Translations under genes and position numbers: made by a program
Notes under the pieces: generated by a model
Seen by the model: only the letters and a program-made list of their open reading frames with translations
Databases searched by the model: none
Told to the model about the DNA's origin: nothing
In this document: in pieces, positions 1-7,358 of the stretch
Layout of the letters: each line of letters begins with the position of its first letter
Position numbering within the stretch: position 1 is the first letter of the stretch
NCBI GenBank assembly: GCA_024404065.1
Contig: JAKSQR010000059.1
Span: 1-8,594, forward strand
DNA from: Clostridia bacterium
Lineage (GTDB): Bacteria; Bacillota; Clostridia; Oscillospirales; Acutalibacteraceae
DNA: 8,594 nucleotides
Direction of reading: 5' to 3'

Positions 1-29
1 TGATTTACATTTTGATTTTCGTTGCTCAT
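1..29 (-). CDS. Partial gene, 5' end only (next dcw-operon member)
   Basis: An ATG read on the minus strand from position 29 is preceded by a perfect AGGAGG ribosome-binding site (37-42, 7-base spacer). Only nine codons lie in the window: Met-Ser-Asn-Glu-Asn-Gln-Asn-Val-Asn. The gene starts 32 bases after the murF stop, so it is probably co-transcribed with it. In many Clostridia mraY (the lipid I-forming transferase) follows murF, but the visible N-terminus is polar, whereas MraY usually enters a membrane helix almost at once. An extended MraY, an FtsW/SpoVE-type protein or another gene are all possible. That a gene starts here is well supported; its identity is not. A 6-bp hairpin (41-58) overlaps the first two bases of the ribosome-binding site. 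Confidence 0.7.
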
Positions 30-61
30 GTATTCACCTCCTCATATAAATCTATGAGTAA

Positions 62-1423
62 TTATTTTTTCTCAACTATGTCATAAACGCTGTACATTAT
101 TTCCTCAAGCTTCATACCACGGCTTGCCTTGAAAAGCACTGCATCCCCTTCTTTTAAGAGGGCTGATAAATCCGCAGAAAGCTGAGGCTTATCTGTAAAG
201 CTACGTACATCCTTTACACCAAGCTCTTTAGCTCTTTCACCGCTGAGCTTTGCTCTTTCGCCATAAGTGTAAAGTATATCAATATTATTTTTTGCAGCAT
301 ATTCACCTACAAGCTTGTGAGCTGTTTCACTGTAATCGCCAAGCTCAAGCATATCGCCAACTACTGCAATCTTTCTTGCAGCACTCATAGAGCCAAGCAC
401 GCTCATTGCTGCTGCCTGAGAATCAGGGCTTGCATTATAGCAATCCTCAATAAAGGTGATTCCCTGCTTTTTTACTACATTCTGACGGAAGCCTGTTGTT
501 TTATAATCTTTAAGTGCTTCCAATGATGTAGCTTCATCTATACCGAAAAACTTACCAGCTGCTGTAGCGGCAAGAGAATTGTAGATGTTATGGCGACCTG
601 CTATGGGCAGGCAAACCCTGACAGAGCCGCCATTGAAACTGCAGGCAAACGCAGTCTCGTCATCTGTGGAGGTAATATCCTGTGCTCTGTAAGCACAGTC
701 TGTATTAGTCAAACCGTAATATGTAACCTTGTGGGTGCCGAAATCTGCCTTTGAAAGCATATCATCGTCACCATTTATAACCACCGGTGCATCAGGAGCC
801 ATACCCTCAAGTATTTCCATTTTTGCCTTGAGTATGCCTTCCCTTGAGCCCAGATTTTCAATATGGGAAACGCCGATATTTGAGATGATTGCAAGGTCAG
901 GCTTAACTGCCCTTGTCATTCTGGAAATCTCACCAAATCCGCTCATTCCCATTTCTATAACTGCTGCCTCATGGCACTTATCAAGCCTGAAAAGTGTGAT
1001 AGGCACGCCTATTTCGTTATTTAAGTTACCCTCATTTTTAAGGGTGTTATATTTTGCACTCATTACAGTCCAGGTCATTTCCTTGGTAGTAGTTTTACCT
1101 ACCGAGCCTGTAATGCCAATAACAGGAATATTAAAAAGGCTTCTGTAATAGCCTGCAAGGTCAAGGAGTGCAAGCCTTGTATTCTCTACAATTATCTGCT
1201 TATCACCAAGTCCGCAATCTCTCTCTACAAGGACTGCTGCTGCACCATCCTCAACAGCCTTATTGACAAAGCTGTGACCGTCAAATTTTTCGCCTGATAT
1301 AGCTATAAAAAGACAACCGGGGATAATCTTTCTTGAATCTGTGCAGACATTATCAAATGTGCCTTCAAGTGTTGTAACTGAGTTAACGGCCTTTGCCGCA
1401 TCTTTAAATGATACAGGTATCAT
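62..1423 (-). CDS. murF: UDP-N-acetylmuramoyl-tripeptide--D-alanyl-D-alanine ligase (MurF)
   Basis: Cytoplasmic ATP-dependent ligase that adds D-Ala-D-Ala to UDP-MurNAc-tripeptide, the last soluble step of peptidoglycan precursor synthesis. The 453-aa product has the normal family length and three-domain Mur ligase layout. The N-terminal substrate domain (about 1-97) includes TDSRKI at 28-33. The central ATPase carries the P-loop GSVGKTT (106-112), NNEIGVP (135-141), EMGMSGFGEI (157-166) and SNIGVSH (181-187); Lys201 is the likely carbamylated lysine. The C-terminal domain has YNASPDS (329-335) and GDMLELG (356-362). YNASPDS and EMGMSG separate MurF from MurE. The ATG at 1423 has GAGG at 1432-1435, overlapping the murE stop, with an 8-base spacer; only 10 bases separate the two genes, consistent with translational coupling. 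No defects are visible. Confidence 0.97.
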   Translation of the reverse strand: MIPVSFKDAAKAVNSVTTLEGTFDNVCTDSRKIIPGCLFIAISGEKFDGHSFVNKAVEDGAAAVLVERDCGLGDKQIIVENTRLALLDLAGYYRSLFNIPVIGITGSVGKTTTKEMTWTVMSAKYNTLKNEGNLNNEIGVPITLFRLDKCHEAAVIEMGMSGFGEISRMTRAVKPDLAIISNIGVSHIENLGSREGILKAKMEILEGMAPDAPVVINGDDDMLSKADFGTHKVTYYGLTNTDCAYRAQDITSTDDETAFACSFNGGSVRVCLPIAGRHNIYNSLAATAAGKFFGIDEATSLEALKDYKTTGFRQNVVKKQGITFIEDCYNASPDSQAAAMSVLGSMSAARKIAVVGDMLELGDYSETAHKLVGEYAAKNNIDILYTYGERAKLSGERAKELGVKDVRSFTDKPQLSADLSALLKEGDAVLFKASRGMKLEEIMYSVYDIVEKK

Positions 1424-1433
1424 TATATAAACC

Positions 1434-2861
1434 TCATTTCAGAAGTGATGCTACTACTTCTCTTTCATCATAGTGAATTTTACCTGTAGATAAAATCTGA
1501 TATGTTTCGTGACCTTTACCTGCAAGCACTACTACATCCCCTTCCTCTGCAATGGAGAGAGCCTTGCCTATTGCTTTGGTACGGTCAACCTCTACTATTA
1601 TTTTAGCTGTGTGCTTTGTTGTACCCTCAAGCACATCTGCAATTATTTCATCAGGGTCCTCTGTACGGGGGTTATCTGAGGTAATAACTGCAACATCTGC
1701 AAGGGTTGCGCCTATACCACCCATAATGGGGCGCTTTGTTTTATCTCTGTCACCACCGCAACCGAATACAGCAATTATTCTGCCGTCAGTTACCTTGCGA
1801 AGTGATGTTAATACGTTTTCAAGGCCATCAGGAGTATGTGCATAGTCAATAATAACTGTGTAGGGAGTTTCGGTAGGTACTACTTCCATTCTGCCCGGAA
1901 CACCTGCACACTCTGCTACTGCGTCAAGCACCTGCTTAAAATCAAGACCAAGCTCTACAAGGGCAATTATTGCACCCATCGAGTTGTAAACATTGAATAA
2001 ACCAGGAACGTGGAATGATACTCTGCCTATATTATTGTTTGCAACAAGCTCATATTTAACGCCTGATGCAGTTGAACGTATATTTTTGGCGGTGTAATCA
2101 CAGCTGTCATCAGTCATTGAGAATGTTACCTTACGGCAGCTTGTACCTAAAACCATATATTCAGCAGCTTCATCATCATAATTGAGAACTGCTATATCTG
2201 CATTTTCAAAAAGTCTGCGTTTTGCTTCTTTATAAGCCTCTATTGTGCCGTGGTAATCAAGATGATCCTGTGTAAGATTTGTAAACACTGCTGCATCATA
2301 ATGAATGCCATCAGTTCTGTGCTGAGCAAGACCCTGTGAGGAAACCTCCATTACACAATACTCACAGCCATAAGCTACCATCTTTGAAAGAAGGGTGAAA
2401 AGCTCATTGGCTGAAGGAGTGGTGAAATTTGCAGGCATCTCAATATCACCAATCATATTTTTTACTGTGCCTATCATACCTGCTTTATGACCTGTTGCTT
2501 CAAGCACATTTTTAATTACAAAAGCAGATGTAGTTTTACCATTTGTGCCTGTAATACCAATAAATTTAAGATTTTTTTCAGGGTGAGAATAGAATGCGGC
2601 GCACATAAGAGAATAAGCGGAGCGGGAATTCTCAACTATAATCTGGTTGGGGAGACCAAGATCTTTTTCAGTTACAACTGCAACAGCACCATTTTCAAGT
2701 GCCTCTGCTGCCTTAGTGTGACCATCAAAACGGGCACCCTTGATGCATACGAATACACATCCCTCACAAATTTCAGATGTGCTTTCAGTAATCTTTGTTA
2801 CATCAGCATCAGTATAATTGCCGTTAAATACAATATCGGCAAGAATTTTTGAAAGCTTCAT
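1434..2861 (-). CDS. murE: UDP-MurNAc-L-Ala-D-Glu--meso-diaminopimelate ligase (MurE)
   Basis: Cytoplasmic Mur ligase that adds the third stem-peptide residue to UDP-MurNAc-L-Ala-D-Glu. The 475-aa product shows the P-loop GTNGKTT (105-111), EVSSQGL (172-178), TNLTQDHLDYHG (194-205), probable carbamylated Lys214 in YKEAKRRLF, DYAHTPDG (339-346), GCGGDRDKTKRP (367-378) and SDNPRTEDP (395-403). The DNPR motif is the known signature for meso-diaminopimelate, so the wall is predicted to be mDAP-type rather than Lys-type. I chose the ATG at 2861 because GGAGG lies at 2869-2873 with a 7-base spacer and the protein then begins Met-Lys-Leu-Ser as expected. An in-frame ATG at 2882 would add seven residues but has no ribosome-binding site. 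The gene follows the PBP gene by 30 bases, with a 6-bp hairpin (2883-2902) across the PBP stop codon. Confidence 0.96.
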   Translation of the reverse strand: MKLSKILADIVFNGNYTDADVTKITESTSEICEGCVFVCIKGARFDGHTKAAEALENGAVAVVTEKDLGLPNQIIVENSRSAYSLMCAAFYSHPEKNLKFIGITGTNGKTTSAFVIKNVLEATGHKAGMIGTVKNMIGDIEMPANFTTPSANELFTLLSKMVAYGCEYCVMEVSSQGLAQHRTDGIHYDAAVFTNLTQDHLDYHGTIEAYKEAKRRLFENADIAVLNYDDEAAEYMVLGTSCRKVTFSMTDDSCDYTAKNIRSTASGVKYELVANNNIGRVSFHVPGLFNVYNSMGAIIALVELGLDFKQVLDAVAECAGVPGRMEVVPTETPYTVIIDYAHTPDGLENVLTSLRKVTDGRIIAVFGCGGDRDKTKRPIMGGIGATLADVAVITSDNPRTEDPDEIIADVLEGTTKHTAKIIVEVDRTKAIGKALSIAEEGDVVVLAGKGHETYQILSTGKIHYDEREVVASLLK

Positions 2862-2891
2862 TGGAATTCCTCCGTTCCCCATACACCATCA

Positions 2892-5297
2892 TCAGGTGGT
2901 GTCGCCTACATTCTCATAGGATTTGAAATAAACTGTTACAACTGTACCATATTCTACAGTTTCACCAGGTGCGATGCTCTGGTCGTAAGATACAACTCCA
3001 CTGCCAGAGTTACCTGATATTCTTATATTAACGCCTTCAGACTTGGCGTATCTCTTTGTTTCGTTAATGCTCAGATTACTGAAATCCGGCACTTCAACGG
3101 TAATCTTTTCTTCCTCATCATCAGTTGCGTAAATTGCTACTACGCCATCCTGAGGAATAGTCTGACCGCCTGCAGGGCTCTGACTCTTGATAACATCGCC
3201 ATCACCAATAAGCTTAACGGTAAAGCCAGCCTCTTTAAGTATTTCTCTGGCTTCATCAGCATTTTTGCCGATTACACCAGGTGTGGTTGTATCAAGGTCC
3301 TCAAGCTCATCCTCTGTATACTGTCTTTCAATACCAAGATATTCAAGGCTGCTTTCCACAACCTTAGCAGCAACAGGAGCGCAAACTATTGAACCATTCA
3401 TTTCACTCTGAGGCTCATCAACAATAATAAGCACAGCGATTTCGGGATTATCAGCAGGAGCAAAGCAACCGAAGGAAGCAATGTATGTACCTCTGAGCTG
3501 ATATTTCTGTGTAGTACCGGTTTTACCTGCAACTCTGTAGCCTGCTACATAGCCGTTTTTACCAGTACCGCTTATACAAACGTCTTCCATCATGGAAGCT
3601 ACCTCTGCAGCAGTTTCCTTTGAAATTACCTGACGTTTTACGGTAGGTACTGTCTGATTTACAACATTGCCATCAGCATCTATCTCTTTCTCAACAAGAT
3701 AGGGCTGCATCAGGTTACCACCATTAGCAATACAGGATATTGCTGTAATAAGCTGAATGGGAGTTATGCTGAAGGTCTGACCGAAGGATTCAGAAGCAAG
3801 GCTTACCTTAGTAAGCTTGTCCTCTGCTACATAAATAGAGTTTGCTTCACCTGAAGCCTCAAGACCTGTTTTCTCTGCAAAGCCAAAAGCTTTGAAGTAC
3901 TCTGAGAATTTCTCAGCACCAAGCTTAAGACCTACTGTTATAAAGAATGGGTTACAGGAATTCATAAGACCATGTCTTAAATCCTGAGTGCCATGACCTG
4001 CTGAAAGGTGGCAGTTAAATGTACGGTCATCTACTACCTTTGAGCCATAGCAGGAGTAAGTAAAGTCATCACCAAGTACATTCTCTTCAATTGCTGCAGC
4101 TGCAACAAAGATTTTGAAAACTGAACCAGGATGGTAGGTTTCACTTACTATATAGTTATTCCACTGCTCAAGCATAAAGAAGTTTTTAAGCATACCTGAG
4201 TGGAGATTTTTTCTTTCTTCAAAGCTTGGGGTCTGTCTGATTTCTTCAAGCTTTTCCTGATTTTCTGCATTGCCTTCGCAGTATTCATCAAGATAATCAA
4301 AATTATCGTTTTCAACTGCTCTCTCAAGCTTATTTCTGTAGTAGCTGTTTATCTCATAAGGGTTGCTCAGATCGTAGCTGCCCTTATAGCCAACGCTGTC
4401 CATTGCAAGGATTGCACCGGTTTTAACGCTCATTACTATGCCGTAAGCACCAAGACCACCACTGCTTACATATATATCTTTAAGATTCTGGTCAAGGTTA
4501 TACTGAATAGTTTCATCTATTGTAAGCACAAGGCTTGTGCCATCTTTCGCATCATAAGTTTTTGTGTTGTCGGTATCTACATTTGTACCATAAGATGTAA
4601 CCTTACCTGCAACACCTGAAAGGTCAGTATTGTAATATCTTTCAATACCGCTTGTACCATTACCATCAGCATCAATAAAGCCTACGATTGATGAAGCAAA
4701 TTCACCCATGGGGTAGTAGCGCTTCATATCCTCATCAAAGCCCATTATAGTGCTGTATCTGTGTAACTTGCCCTTACTGTCGGTATATTTTTTGTGGTAA
4801 AGGCAATCGTCATTCTCTGCTCTGTTGCTGCCGCTCTTTCCACAGTAAATAAGCTGCTTCTGAGGAAGCTCAAGCTTATCGGCAACATATATTTTACGGT
4901 CAATTACATGGCCGTTTTCGTCTGCTTCGTTTGGAATAGTTTTTTCCAGCATTTCATCAGCGTCAAGCTCAAGTCTGTCAGCAACATCCCTGCAGACCTG
5001 ATTTCTGAAGCCTTCATCGCCAAACTGCTCAGGGATAAGATAGAGCTTCCATACCTTTGCACTCTGAGCAAGCACATTGCCATTTGCATCAAGTATGGTA
5101 CCTCTTATGGGAGAAATAACACTTTCTTCCCACTGTGATTTTGTGGCAAGTCGTTTATAATCCTCTGAATTTACCACCTGTATATTTACAAGACGGAAGG
5201 TTACAGCGAGGGTTGCAAGTGCAAGTAAAATTGCAACAAATCTTGTATTATGGCGAATTTCACCATAAGCCGGTTTTTTTGCATTATTTTCCTGCAT
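2892..5297 (-). CDS. spoVD: Class B penicillin-binding protein, SpoVD/FtsI type, with two PASTA domains
   Basis: Membrane-anchored D,D-transpeptidase that cross-links septal or spore-cortex peptidoglycan. The 801-aa product has a short cytoplasmic N-terminus, one membrane helix (about 19-41), a dimerisation domain starting at SPIRGTILD (62-70), a transpeptidase domain, and two C-terminal PASTA domains (about 672-725 and 733-793). Active-site motifs are S392-V-F-K395, S447-C-N449 and K592-T-G594. PASTA repeats on a dcw-encoded class B PBP fit SpoVD or PBP2B of Firmicutes. A Cys429/Cys448 pair near the active site matches the redox-sensitive pair known from B. subtilis SpoVD, hence the symbol; a general divisome FtsI role is equally possible if this is the only such PBP. 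An acidic insert of about 65 residues precedes the active-site serine. The start is the ATG at 5297, with AAGGGGG 6 bases upstream; a TTG at 5318 is a poorer choice. An intrinsic terminator lies just upstream (5331-5362). Confidence 0.93.
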   Translation of the reverse strand: MQENNAKKPAYGEIRHNTRFVAILLALATLAVTFRLVNIQVVNSEDYKRLATKSQWEESVISPIRGTILDANGNVLAQSAKVWKLYLIPEQFGDEGFRNQVCRDVADRLELDADEMLEKTIPNEADENGHVIDRKIYVADKLELPQKQLIYCGKSGSNRAENDDCLYHKKYTDSKGKLHRYSTIMGFDEDMKRYYPMGEFASSIVGFIDADGNGTSGIERYYNTDLSGVAGKVTSYGTNVDTDNTKTYDAKDGTSLVLTIDETIQYNLDQNLKDIYVSSGGLGAYGIVMSVKTGAILAMDSVGYKGSYDLSNPYEINSYYRNKLERAVENDNFDYLDEYCEGNAENQEKLEEIRQTPSFEERKNLHSGMLKNFFMLEQWNNYIVSETYHPGSVFKIFVAAAAIEENVLGDDFTYSCYGSKVVDDRTFNCHLSAGHGTQDLRHGLMNSCNPFFITVGLKLGAEKFSEYFKAFGFAEKTGLEASGEANSIYVAEDKLTKVSLASESFGQTFSITPIQLITAISCIANGGNLMQPYLVEKEIDADGNVVNQTVPTVKRQVISKETAAEVASMMEDVCISGTGKNGYVAGYRVAGKTGTTQKYQLRGTYIASFGCFAPADNPEIAVLIIVDEPQSEMNGSIVCAPVAAKVVESSLEYLGIERQYTEDELEDLDTTTPGVIGKNADEAREILKEAGFTVKLIGDGDVIKSQSPAGGQTIPQDGVVAIYATDDEEEKITVEVPDFSNLSINETKRYAKSEGVNIRISGNSGSGVVSYDQSIAPGETVEYGTVVTVYFKSYENVGDTT

Positions 5298-5330
5298 TTT
5301 TATCCCCCTTTCTTCCAATCTCTACAAGCT

Positions 5331-5362
5331 AAAAAAAGCTGTCCCAATTTTATTGAGACAGC
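5331..5362 (-). terminator. Intrinsic terminator inside the operon, between ftsL and the PBP gene
   Basis: Read on the minus strand, GCTGTCTCAAT (5362-5352) pairs with ATTGGGACAGC (5348-5338) around a 3-base loop. This gives an 11-bp stem with one G-U pair, followed at once by seven T (5337-5331), the classic Rho-independent form. On the plus strand the wobble becomes a C-A mismatch and no T-run follows, so it acts in the operon direction only. It sits 10 bases after the ftsL stop and 33 bases before the PBP start. I see no promoter between it and the PBP gene, so the downstream wall genes must be reached by readthrough or antitermination. Confidence 0.85.
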
Positions 5363-5371
5363 ATGGCAGGC

Positions 5372-5857
5372 TTATCTTACCTGCTTATCTGCATTCTGAG
5401 CTTTACCGTTCGCAACAACTACCTTGTCGCCATCCCTGTCCTCAAAGTAGTGAATCTGATAACGCTCGGCTTTTTGCATACCTAATGTTGATACTGCATA
5501 TTCCTGAATTTTATCAACTGACATTGCTGAACTAAGTGTAGCGGAAAGCCTGATATTTTCAGCCGCTGCTTCGTCCATCTGCCTCTCAAGTGAGGAAATT
5601 GTACGGGTGTTTTTTACAACAATGCTATCAACTGAGATAATTGCTGAACACACACCAATCAGCATTGCGCCACATAAAATTAAGGCTGCAACAAATTTGA
5701 AAGCATTCAGTCTGGAATTTGCAACCGGCTGTGAAGCAGGTCTTTTTCTCCTCTGAACCTTTCTTTCTTCCTGAAATTCAGGAAAATCGTACTCAGAAAT
5801 CTTGGGAGCAGCTGATGAATTATTATACATACCAGGAACAAAATCAAAATCGTCCAT
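5372..5857 (-). CDS. ftsL: FtsL/DivIC-family septum-formation protein
   Basis: Bitopic divisome protein; family members scaffold FtsB/DivIC, FtsQ/DivIB and the FtsW-PBP synthase. The 161-aa product has a polar cytoplasmic N-terminus (1-52) with a basic stretch ERKVQRRKRP (31-40), one membrane helix (about 53-76), and an extracytoplasmic heptad-like coiled coil (about 79-112). The family-typical tail VDKIQEYAVSTLGMQKAE (114-131) leads to YQIHYF. Identification rests on this architecture plus position between rsmH and the PBP gene, because FtsL sequences diverge fast. The ATG at 5857 has AAGGAG at 5869-5874, a rather long 11-base spacer. The gene starts 32 bases after the rsmH stop. Its last codons overlap a 5-bp hairpin (5366-5384) directly upstream of the intra-operon terminator, so ftsL translation could affect that terminator (inference). 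Confidence 0.85.
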   Translation of the reverse strand: MDDFDFVPGMYNNSSAAPKISEYDFPEFQEERKVQRRKRPASQPVANSRLNAFKFVAALILCGAMLIGVCSAIISVDSIVVKNTRTISSLERQMDEAAAENIRLSATLSSAMSVDKIQEYAVSTLGMQKAERYQIHYFEDRDGDKVVVANGKAQNADKQVR

Positions 5858-5889
5858 TTTACAGCTCTCTCCTTTCTTTCTGAATTACT

Positions 5890-6816
5890 TTATATTTTCT
5901 CACAGACTCTCAGCCTTGCACTTCTTGCTCTGCTGTTTTCGTCTGTTTCCTTCTGATTGGGTTTGATAGCCTTAAACACCTTTGCTTTTGGTGTATTACC
6001 ACAAACACAAACAGGGAAGTTTCTGGGGCAGGTACAGCCTTTTGCAAGCGGAGCCATTGCCTGCTTTACTGCTCTGTCCTCTAATGAGTGGAAGCTTATT
6101 ACACAAACCCTTCCACCTGGTTTTACACAGTCAAACATATCTTCAACTGCCTGAGTGAGGCCATCCAATTCTCCGTTAACATAAATTCTGAGAGCCTGAA
6201 AGGTTCTTCTTGCAGGGTGACCCTCACGCCTTACGGCTGCGGGCACTGCCTCTGAAATTATGTCACTTAACTCAAGAGTTGTTTCAATAGGCTTAACCTG
6301 ACGTGCTTTAACTATTGCTGCTGCAATAGCTGGAGCACATTTTTCTTCGCCATAATCAGAGATTATTCTGCGAAGCTCCTGCTGGGGTAAATTATTTACT
6401 GCATCTGCGGCACTTTTGCCTTCCTTACTCATTCTCATATCAAGCGGAGCATCCTTATGGAAGGAAAAGCCTCTTGCTGCGTCATCAAGCTGATGGGAGG
6501 AAACTCCCAGATCAGCAAGTATTCCATCCACCTTATCTATATTAAGGTTATATAATATTTCCTTAATATTGAAGAAATTGCCGTGGACTACTGTAACGCA
6601 ACCAAATTTATCAAGGCGTTCATGTAAGACTTCAATAGCCTCAGGGTCACGGTCTATAGCAATCAACCTGCCCGTTGTAAGCCTTGATGCGATTTCACCT
6701 GAGTGACCGCCCCCGCCTGCTGTACAATCAACATACGTGCCATCCCTAGCGATGTTGAGTGCTTCGATAGACTCGTTGAACAGTACGGGAATATGATGGA
6801 AGTTGATACTATCCAT
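5890..6816 (-). CDS. rsmH: 16S rRNA (cytosine(1402)-N(4))-methyltransferase RsmH (MraW)
   Basis: S-adenosylmethionine-dependent enzyme that N4-methylates C1402 in the decoding centre of 16S rRNA. The 308-aa product has normal length and all family blocks: HIPVL (8-12), the SAM-binding DCTAGGGGHS (30-39), GILADLGVSSHQLD (98-111), PARRTFQALRI (201-211), ISFHSLEDR (240-248) and the C-terminal NSRARSARLRV (294-304). A paired CxC motif (Cys261/263 and Cys270/272) matches the CTCP-PVCVCG segment common in Firmicute RsmH. The ATG at 6816 starts 3 bases after the mraZ stop, and its AGAGG ribosome-binding site lies within the last mraZ codons, so the two genes are probably translationally coupled. Confidence 0.97.
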   Translation of the reverse strand: MDSINFHHIPVLFNESIEALNIARDGTYVDCTAGGGGHSGEIASRLTTGRLIAIDRDPEAIEVLHERLDKFGCVTVVHGNFFNIKEILYNLNIDKVDGILADLGVSSHQLDDAARGFSFHKDAPLDMRMSKEGKSAADAVNNLPQQELRRIISDYGEEKCAPAIAAAIVKARQVKPIETTLELSDIISEAVPAAVRREGHPARRTFQALRIYVNGELDGLTQAVEDMFDCVKPGGRVCVISFHSLEDRAVKQAMAPLAKGCTCPRNFPVCVCGNTPKAKVFKAIKPNQKETDENSRARSARLRVCEKI

Positions 6817-6819
6817 AAA

Positions 6820-7272
6820 TCAGCCTCTTGGTGAAAGATTGAACTTGGAAAGGTCGGGAACGATGGGTGTTGTAAACTGTGCATCCCATCTTTCCTGATT
6901 CCAGAGTTCGATTCTGTCTGGGTGAGCAATAATGAGGGCCTCATCCGTAAGACCCGCAAACTCGATAAAATCGGGTTTGATTGTGATACGACCTGCTTTA
7001 TCAAGCACAGCCATATCTATATTATTAGAGAAAAGACGCTGTACGTAAGTCAGCTCGGCACCGGTATAGACCTTAGCTAAATTATCGTAAACCTTTAAGT
7101 AGTCTTCCTCTGAATAAACTACGATACAGTCATTTGACTGGAAATTCTTGAAGAGGTAAACCGTATTGCCATATCTGGCTCTGAATCTTGTAGGAATTGT
7201 GATTCTGTTTACCTGGTCAAATTTACGAACTTCGCTACCACCAAGGCAATTAGGCTGAGTTCCAGCTGGCAT
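6820..7272 (-). CDS. mraZ: Transcriptional regulator / division-cluster protein MraZ
   Basis: First gene of the dcw operon. MraZ is a ring-forming DNA-binding protein that binds repeats upstream of its own gene and controls the cluster. The 150-aa product (family usually about 140-150) carries two SpoVT/AbrB-like halves. The second is canonical, with D91-K-A-G-R95-ITI; the first reads D19-Q-V-N-R23-ITIP where DxKGR-IP is usual, and the family-typical beginning (about MF-G-Y-H) is replaced by MPAGTQPNCLGGSEVRKF. The C-terminal AHPDRIELWNQERWD (116-130) matches the family. The ATG at 7272 has a perfect AGGAGG (7282-7287) with a 9-base spacer, so the unusual N-terminus is not a start-site error. 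Phased GGGAG repeats lie upstream (7323-7349) as probable binding sites. Confidence 0.93.
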   Translation of the reverse strand: MPAGTQPNCLGGSEVRKFDQVNRITIPTRFRARYGNTVYLFKNFQSNDCIVVYSEEDYLKVYDNLAKVYTGAELTYVQRLFSNNIDMAVLDKAGRITIKPDFIEFAGLTDEALIIAHPDRIELWNQERWDAQFTTPIVPDLSKFNLSPRG

Positions 7273-7322
7273 ATCCGATTTCCTCCTTTCTTTGGTTTAA
7301 GGTTGCAAATTTGTGGTTATAG

Positions 7323-7349
7323 CTCCCATTTGCTCCCTTTTATCTCCTA
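7323..7349 (-). promoter_or_regulatory. Putative MraZ-box direct repeats
   Basis: On the minus strand three related hexamers occur in tandem: TAGGAG (7349-7344), AGGGAG (7338-7333) and TGGGAG (7328-7323), spaced 11 and 10 bp. MraZ of E. coli is known to bind three TGGGN repeats with about 10-bp periodicity just upstream of mraZ. The repeats lie right after the predicted start of transcription (about 7352), where a bound ring would block initiation or early elongation. A fourth TGGGG (7379-7375) lies inside the promoter spacer. Function is inferred from family knowledge and position. Confidence 0.6.
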
Positions 7350-7358
7350 ACGCTATTG

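Noticed and set aside
2862..2882. Longer MurE start at ATG 2882
   Set aside because: No ribosome-binding site precedes it, and the added codons contain the GGAGG that serves the ATG at 2861.
5298..5318. Longer PBP start using TTG at 5318
   Set aside because: It adds seven residues encoded by the ribosome-binding region itself; the ATG at 5297 has an AAGGGGG site at a proper distance.
6663..7004. Minus-strand 113-aa ORF overlapping mraZ and rsmH
   Set aside because: It is an alternative frame of two clearly real genes and has no family features of its own.
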